Assembly (NCBI GenBank): GCA_964598765.1
Contig: CAZRCZ010000032.1
Location: forward strand, 1 to 34,477
Source of the DNA: CAZRCZ01 sp964598765
Lineage (GTDB): Bacteria > Sumerlaeota > Sumerlaeia > MVZB01 > JAJFLK01
Length of the DNA stretch: 34,477 bases
Direction: 5' to 3'
A model generated the notes under the pieces. That model was not told the DNA's origin. It saw only the letters and a program-made list of their open reading frames with translations, and did not search any database. A program made the translations under genes and the position numbers. Positions 32,142-34,477 of this stretch are shown here, piece after piece; position 1 is the stretch's first letter; each line of letters begins with the position of its first letter.

Positions 32142-33473
32142 CTATTCGAATCGTTCGTGAATCAATCTTTCGAGCCGCCCGCGAACTCCCGCCATGCTGA
32201 TGCCCGCGACGATTTCGTTGGCAAAAGCGTAGGTGAGCAGACTCCGGGCTTGCGACGGGGCGATCCCGCGCGAACGCAAATAAAAAAGCGCCTCCTCGCT
32301 CAGTTGGCCGACCGTCGCGCCGTGGGTGCATTTCACATCGTTGGCGAAAATTTCCAGTTGCGGCTCGGTGTTCGCCGTTGCCGTGTCGGAGAGAAGCAGG
32401 TTGCTGTTGGATTGCTTGGCGTCGGTCTTTTGCGCGTCGGGCTTGACGAGAATCCGTCCGTTGAAAATCCCGACGGCCTGCTGATCCAGAATTCCTTTAT
32501 AGACTTCGCGGCTCGCGCAATTCGGCTTGGCGTGAATGATCCGCGTGCGGTTGTCAACGTGTTGATGGTCCGTGCCGATGTAAAGTCCGTTGAGGACGCT
32601 TTCGATTCCCTCGCCGTCGAGCGCGGCGTTCAGTTCGTTGCGGACGAGCGCGCCGCCGAGCGAAACAAGGGTGGAGGCGAACCGCGCGTTCGCCCCGAGA
32701 TAAATCTGCAACGTCGCGAAATGCGACGCGCCGCGCCCTTCTTGTTGAAACTTAACATGCTCAACTTTTGAGTTTGCCCCCGCGACGAGTTCGGTCACGG
32801 TGTTCGTGAAATAAGGGATATTTTCCGCGCCGGTGAAGCTCTCGATGATTTTGGCGGAGCTTCCGTCTTCGGCGAGGATGAGATTGCGCGGATGCACTGC
32901 CGGCACTTCTTCTCCGCCGACCGTGACGAAGAGCAAATGAATCGGCTTTTCGATGGCGACGTTTTTCGGGACGCGGATGAACGCTCCGTCCTCCATCAAG
33001 GCGGTGTTGAGCGCCAGAAACGAATGACGATCAAAAGCGGCATGGCGAGCCAAGTGCGATTCCAAGAGCGATTTTTCGCGCTTGATCGCTTCGGCAAGAC
33101 TCATGACCCTGACGCCGTTCGGCAAGCCCTCAAGATTGGAAAACGCCACGTTAAAGCGGCCATTCACGAAAATGAGGCGGACGCAATCCATGCCGCCGAA
33201 GGCGAAACTGGGAATCAACCGTGTCGCTTGGTCCGTTGTCTTGCCGTCCGTTTCCATTTGCCGCGAAGAGCGGAACGGAATCTTGGAAAGGGGAGCGACG
33301 TTGGTATGCCGCCAATCCTCGTCCTCCTGCGTCGGCAGACCTAATTCGACGAAGCGCGACGCCGCGGCGCGCCGGAGCGAAGAAGTCCATCCATCGCCAT
33401 TGACTTCGGCCAAATCGCCGTTTCCCGCTAGGTTCGAGAGAAGCGAAGGTTCTTTTTCGACAACATTGGTCAT
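32142..33473 (-). CDS. sufD: SufD, Fe-S scaffold complex subunit
   Basis: The SufBC2D complex builds nascent Fe-S clusters. This 443-residue protein has the SufB/SufD beta-helix core: IRVPKNVAIEKPIHLLF, NLILAEDGSSAKIIESF, LGANARFASTLVSLGGAL, YIGTDHQHVDNRTRI and near the end CTHGATVGQLSEEALFYLRSRG, the conserved SufD/B C-terminal Cys-Thr-His motif. Start ATG 33471-33473 follows GGTGA at a good distance; a GTG three codons earlier (33482) is less likely. It follows sufC after a 37-base gap containing a CTCTTG-type repeat. Confidence 0.93.
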   Translation of the reverse strand: MTNVVEKEPSLLSNLAGNGDLAEVNGDGWTSSLRRAAASRFVELGLPTQEDEDWRHTNVAPLSKIPFRSSRQMETDGKTTDQATRLIPSFAFGGMDCVRLIFVNGRFNVAFSNLEGLPNGVRVMSLAEAIKREKSLLESHLARHAAFDRHSFLALNTALMEDGAFIRVPKNVAIEKPIHLLFVTVGGEEVPAVHPRNLILAEDGSSAKIIESFTGAENIPYFTNTVTELVAGANSKVEHVKFQQEGRGASHFATLQIYLGANARFASTLVSLGGALVRNELNAALDGEGIESVLNGLYIGTDHQHVDNRTRIIHAKPNCASREVYKGILDQQAVGIFNGRILVKPDAQKTDAKQSNSNLLLSDTATANTEPQLEIFANDVKCTHGATVGQLSEEALFYLRSRGIAPSQARSLLTYAFANEIVAGISMAGVRGRLERLIHERFE

Positions 33474-33489
33474 GGTCTTCACCGATTTT

Positions 33490-33510
33490 CTTGCTCTTAC
33501 TCTTGCTCTT
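33490..33510. repeat. Second GCTCTT hexamer repeat, sufC-sufD junction
   Basis: The stretch begins CTTGCTCTTACTCTTGCTC and holds two GCTCTT units, the inverse of the AAGAGC units at 23154-23182. Its end touches the sufC stop. Confidence 0.45.
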
Positions 33511-34286
33511 TATCTTCCCGCCCCTGCCGTCTGTGGTTCTTCCTCATACTGCGCGTATCCCTTCTCCTCCAGTTCCAGCGCGAGTTCCTTGCCGCCGGAT
33601 CGCACAATCCTGCCGTTCACGATAACGTGAACAAAATCGGGAACAATATAATTCAGAAGCCGCTGATAATGCGTCACGACGATCACGGCCCGGTCTTTGT
33701 TTTTGCGGAAGGCGTTGACGCCGCTGGCGACGATCTTGAGCGCGTCAATGTCCAATCCAGAATCGGTTTCGTCCAGCACGGCGAGTTTCGGATCGAGGAC
33801 GGCGAGTTGGAAAATTTCATTCCGCTTTTTTTCGCCTCCCGAAAACCCCTCGTTCACCGGACGATTGAGGAGGCTTTCGTCCATCTCCACGAGCTTCATT
33901 TTATCGCGGACCAATTTCAGGAAATCCATCGCGTCGAGTTCCTCCTCGCCGCGCGATTTGCGGATGGCGTTGACCGCCGCCTTGAGGAAATAGGTGTTGT
34001 TCACGCCCGGGATTTCGACCGGATATTGAAACGCGAGAAAAATTCCGGCGCAGGCGCGCTCCTCCGGCGCCATTTCCAGCAGGTCCTTCCCTTCGTAGCT
34101 CACTTGGCCGTCGGTGACGTCGTAATCTTGACGTCCGGCGAGGACCTGCGCGAGCGTGCTTTTGCCCGATCCGTTCGGTCCCATGATCGCGTGGCACTCC
34201 CCCGCGTTGACGGTCAAATTCACGCCGCGCAAAATCTCGCGTCCCTCGACGCCCGCGTGCAGGTTTTTGATTTCAAGCATGGTCAT
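33510..34286 (-). CDS. sufC: SufC, Fe-S assembly ATPase
   Basis: An ABC-type ATPase that powers the SufBC2D complex; it has no membrane partner. Walker A is GPNGSGKST (about residue 37), the Q-loop region FQYPVEIPG, the ABC signature GFSGGEKKRNE, Walker B LAVLDETDSGLD, and the switch His in VTHYQRLL. SufC-specific text such as FSGGEKKRNEI and DETDSGLDIDAL confirms the subfamily. At 258 residues it has a slightly long acidic tail. ATG 34284-34286, with another ATG two codons later. It lies 124 bases after the end of sufB. Confidence 0.97.
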   Translation of the reverse strand: MTMLEIKNLHAGVEGREILRGVNLTVNAGECHAIMGPNGSGKSTLAQVLAGRQDYDVTDGQVSYEGKDLLEMAPEERACAGIFLAFQYPVEIPGVNNTYFLKAAVNAIRKSRGEEELDAMDFLKLVRDKMKLVEMDESLLNRPVNEGFSGGEKKRNEIFQLAVLDPKLAVLDETDSGLDIDALKIVASGVNAFRKNKDRAVIVVTHYQRLLNYIVPDFVHVIVNGRIVRSGGKELALELEEKGYAQYEEEPQTAGAGR

Positions 34287-34410
34287 TGGTCTAATTCTCT
34301 CCTCTTGTAATGTATCATCGTGCTAGTGGGCGCTACTGTAACAACGGCTCAACATGAGTCCACGACTCAACGTCGCTTTTATCCTTGATCCCTGCATCCT
34401 TTGCTTCCTT

Positions 34411-34477
34411 TTACCCCACGCTCCCCTCCAAGCTCACCCCCAGCAGTTTCTGCGCCTCGACGGCGAATTCCATCGGC
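34411..34477 (-). CDS. sufB: SufB, C-terminal end only (window edge)
   Basis: The last 21 codons of sufB run off the right window edge: PMEFAVEAQKLLGVSLEGSVG then TAA at 34411-34413. PMEFAVEAN/QKLIxLxMEGSVG is the conserved SufB C-terminus, so the assignment is strong although short. SufB carries the nascent cluster and should be the first or an early gene of the operon to the right. Confidence 0.85.
   Translation of the reverse strand, partial: PMEFAVEAQKLLGVSLEGSVG

Noticed and set aside
34287..34410. Possible tRNA or separate gene between sufC and sufB
   Set aside because: No cloverleaf or open frame seen in these 124 bases.

Overview
The window looks like a chromosomal segment of an uncultivated, moderately GC-rich bacterium. 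It has dense genes, many 1-4 base overlaps, frequent GTG/TTG starts and mostly weak Shine-Dalgarno signals. The gene set (leucine-rich-repeat lipoprotein, SxtJ/DUF5989/carbamoyltransferase cluster, fused acyl-CoA mutase, SUF system, BrnT/BrnA pairs) and the many palindromic intergenic repeats resemble genomes of the PVC superphylum and neighbouring candidate phyla. That placement is inference; there is no rRNA or tRNA here to fix it.

Layout. 1-550: one end of a broken IS3-family element with a classic slippery heptamer. 551-1112: gene-free, with decayed repeats. 1113-4099 (+): a small membrane protein and a large GT39-like glycosyltransferase. 4120-6587 (-): an APH-fold kinase and an undecaprenyl-phosphate sugar-1-phosphate transferase. 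6921-7706 (+): an unusual protein with a phospholipase A2 active-site signature. 7675-12423 (-): a sugar cassette of two Gfo/Idh/MocA oxidoreductases, a GT2 glycosyltransferase, a DegT-type aminotransferase and a WbpD-like acetyltransferase, probably making and using an N-acylated amino sugar for a surface glycan. 12446-14179 (-): an LRR lipoprotein and a membrane-anchored GerMN-domain protein.

14562-17286 (-): trpS and scpA, with an AT-richer two-gene insert between them (HEPN-like plus BolA-like). It is packed into the same transcription unit and is the best candidate here for an undescribed module. 17396-23081 (-): SxtJ, two tandem DUF5989 proteins, a NodU/CmcH carbamoyltransferase and a fused B12-dependent IcmF-type mutase, each nearly touching the next. 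23214-27305 (-): threonine aldolase, a second GT39-like glycosyltransferase and a polyprenyl diphosphate synthase.

27456-29789 (+): an SGNH/GDSL lipoprotein, a BrnT toxin gene with a one-base frameshift, its BrnA antitoxin, an unknown membrane protein and an orphan second BrnA. 29798-34477 (-): the SUF iron-sulfur operon in the order sufB (3' end only), sufC, sufD, sufS, sufU, sufT.

Common threads are envelope glycan synthesis (polyprenyl synthase, priming transferase, GT39s, GT2, amino-sugar enzymes) and cofactor/core functions, with small accessory modules in between. At least four kinds of intergenic palindromic or dispersed repeat occur, some running into predicted gene starts; several starts were shortened for that reason.
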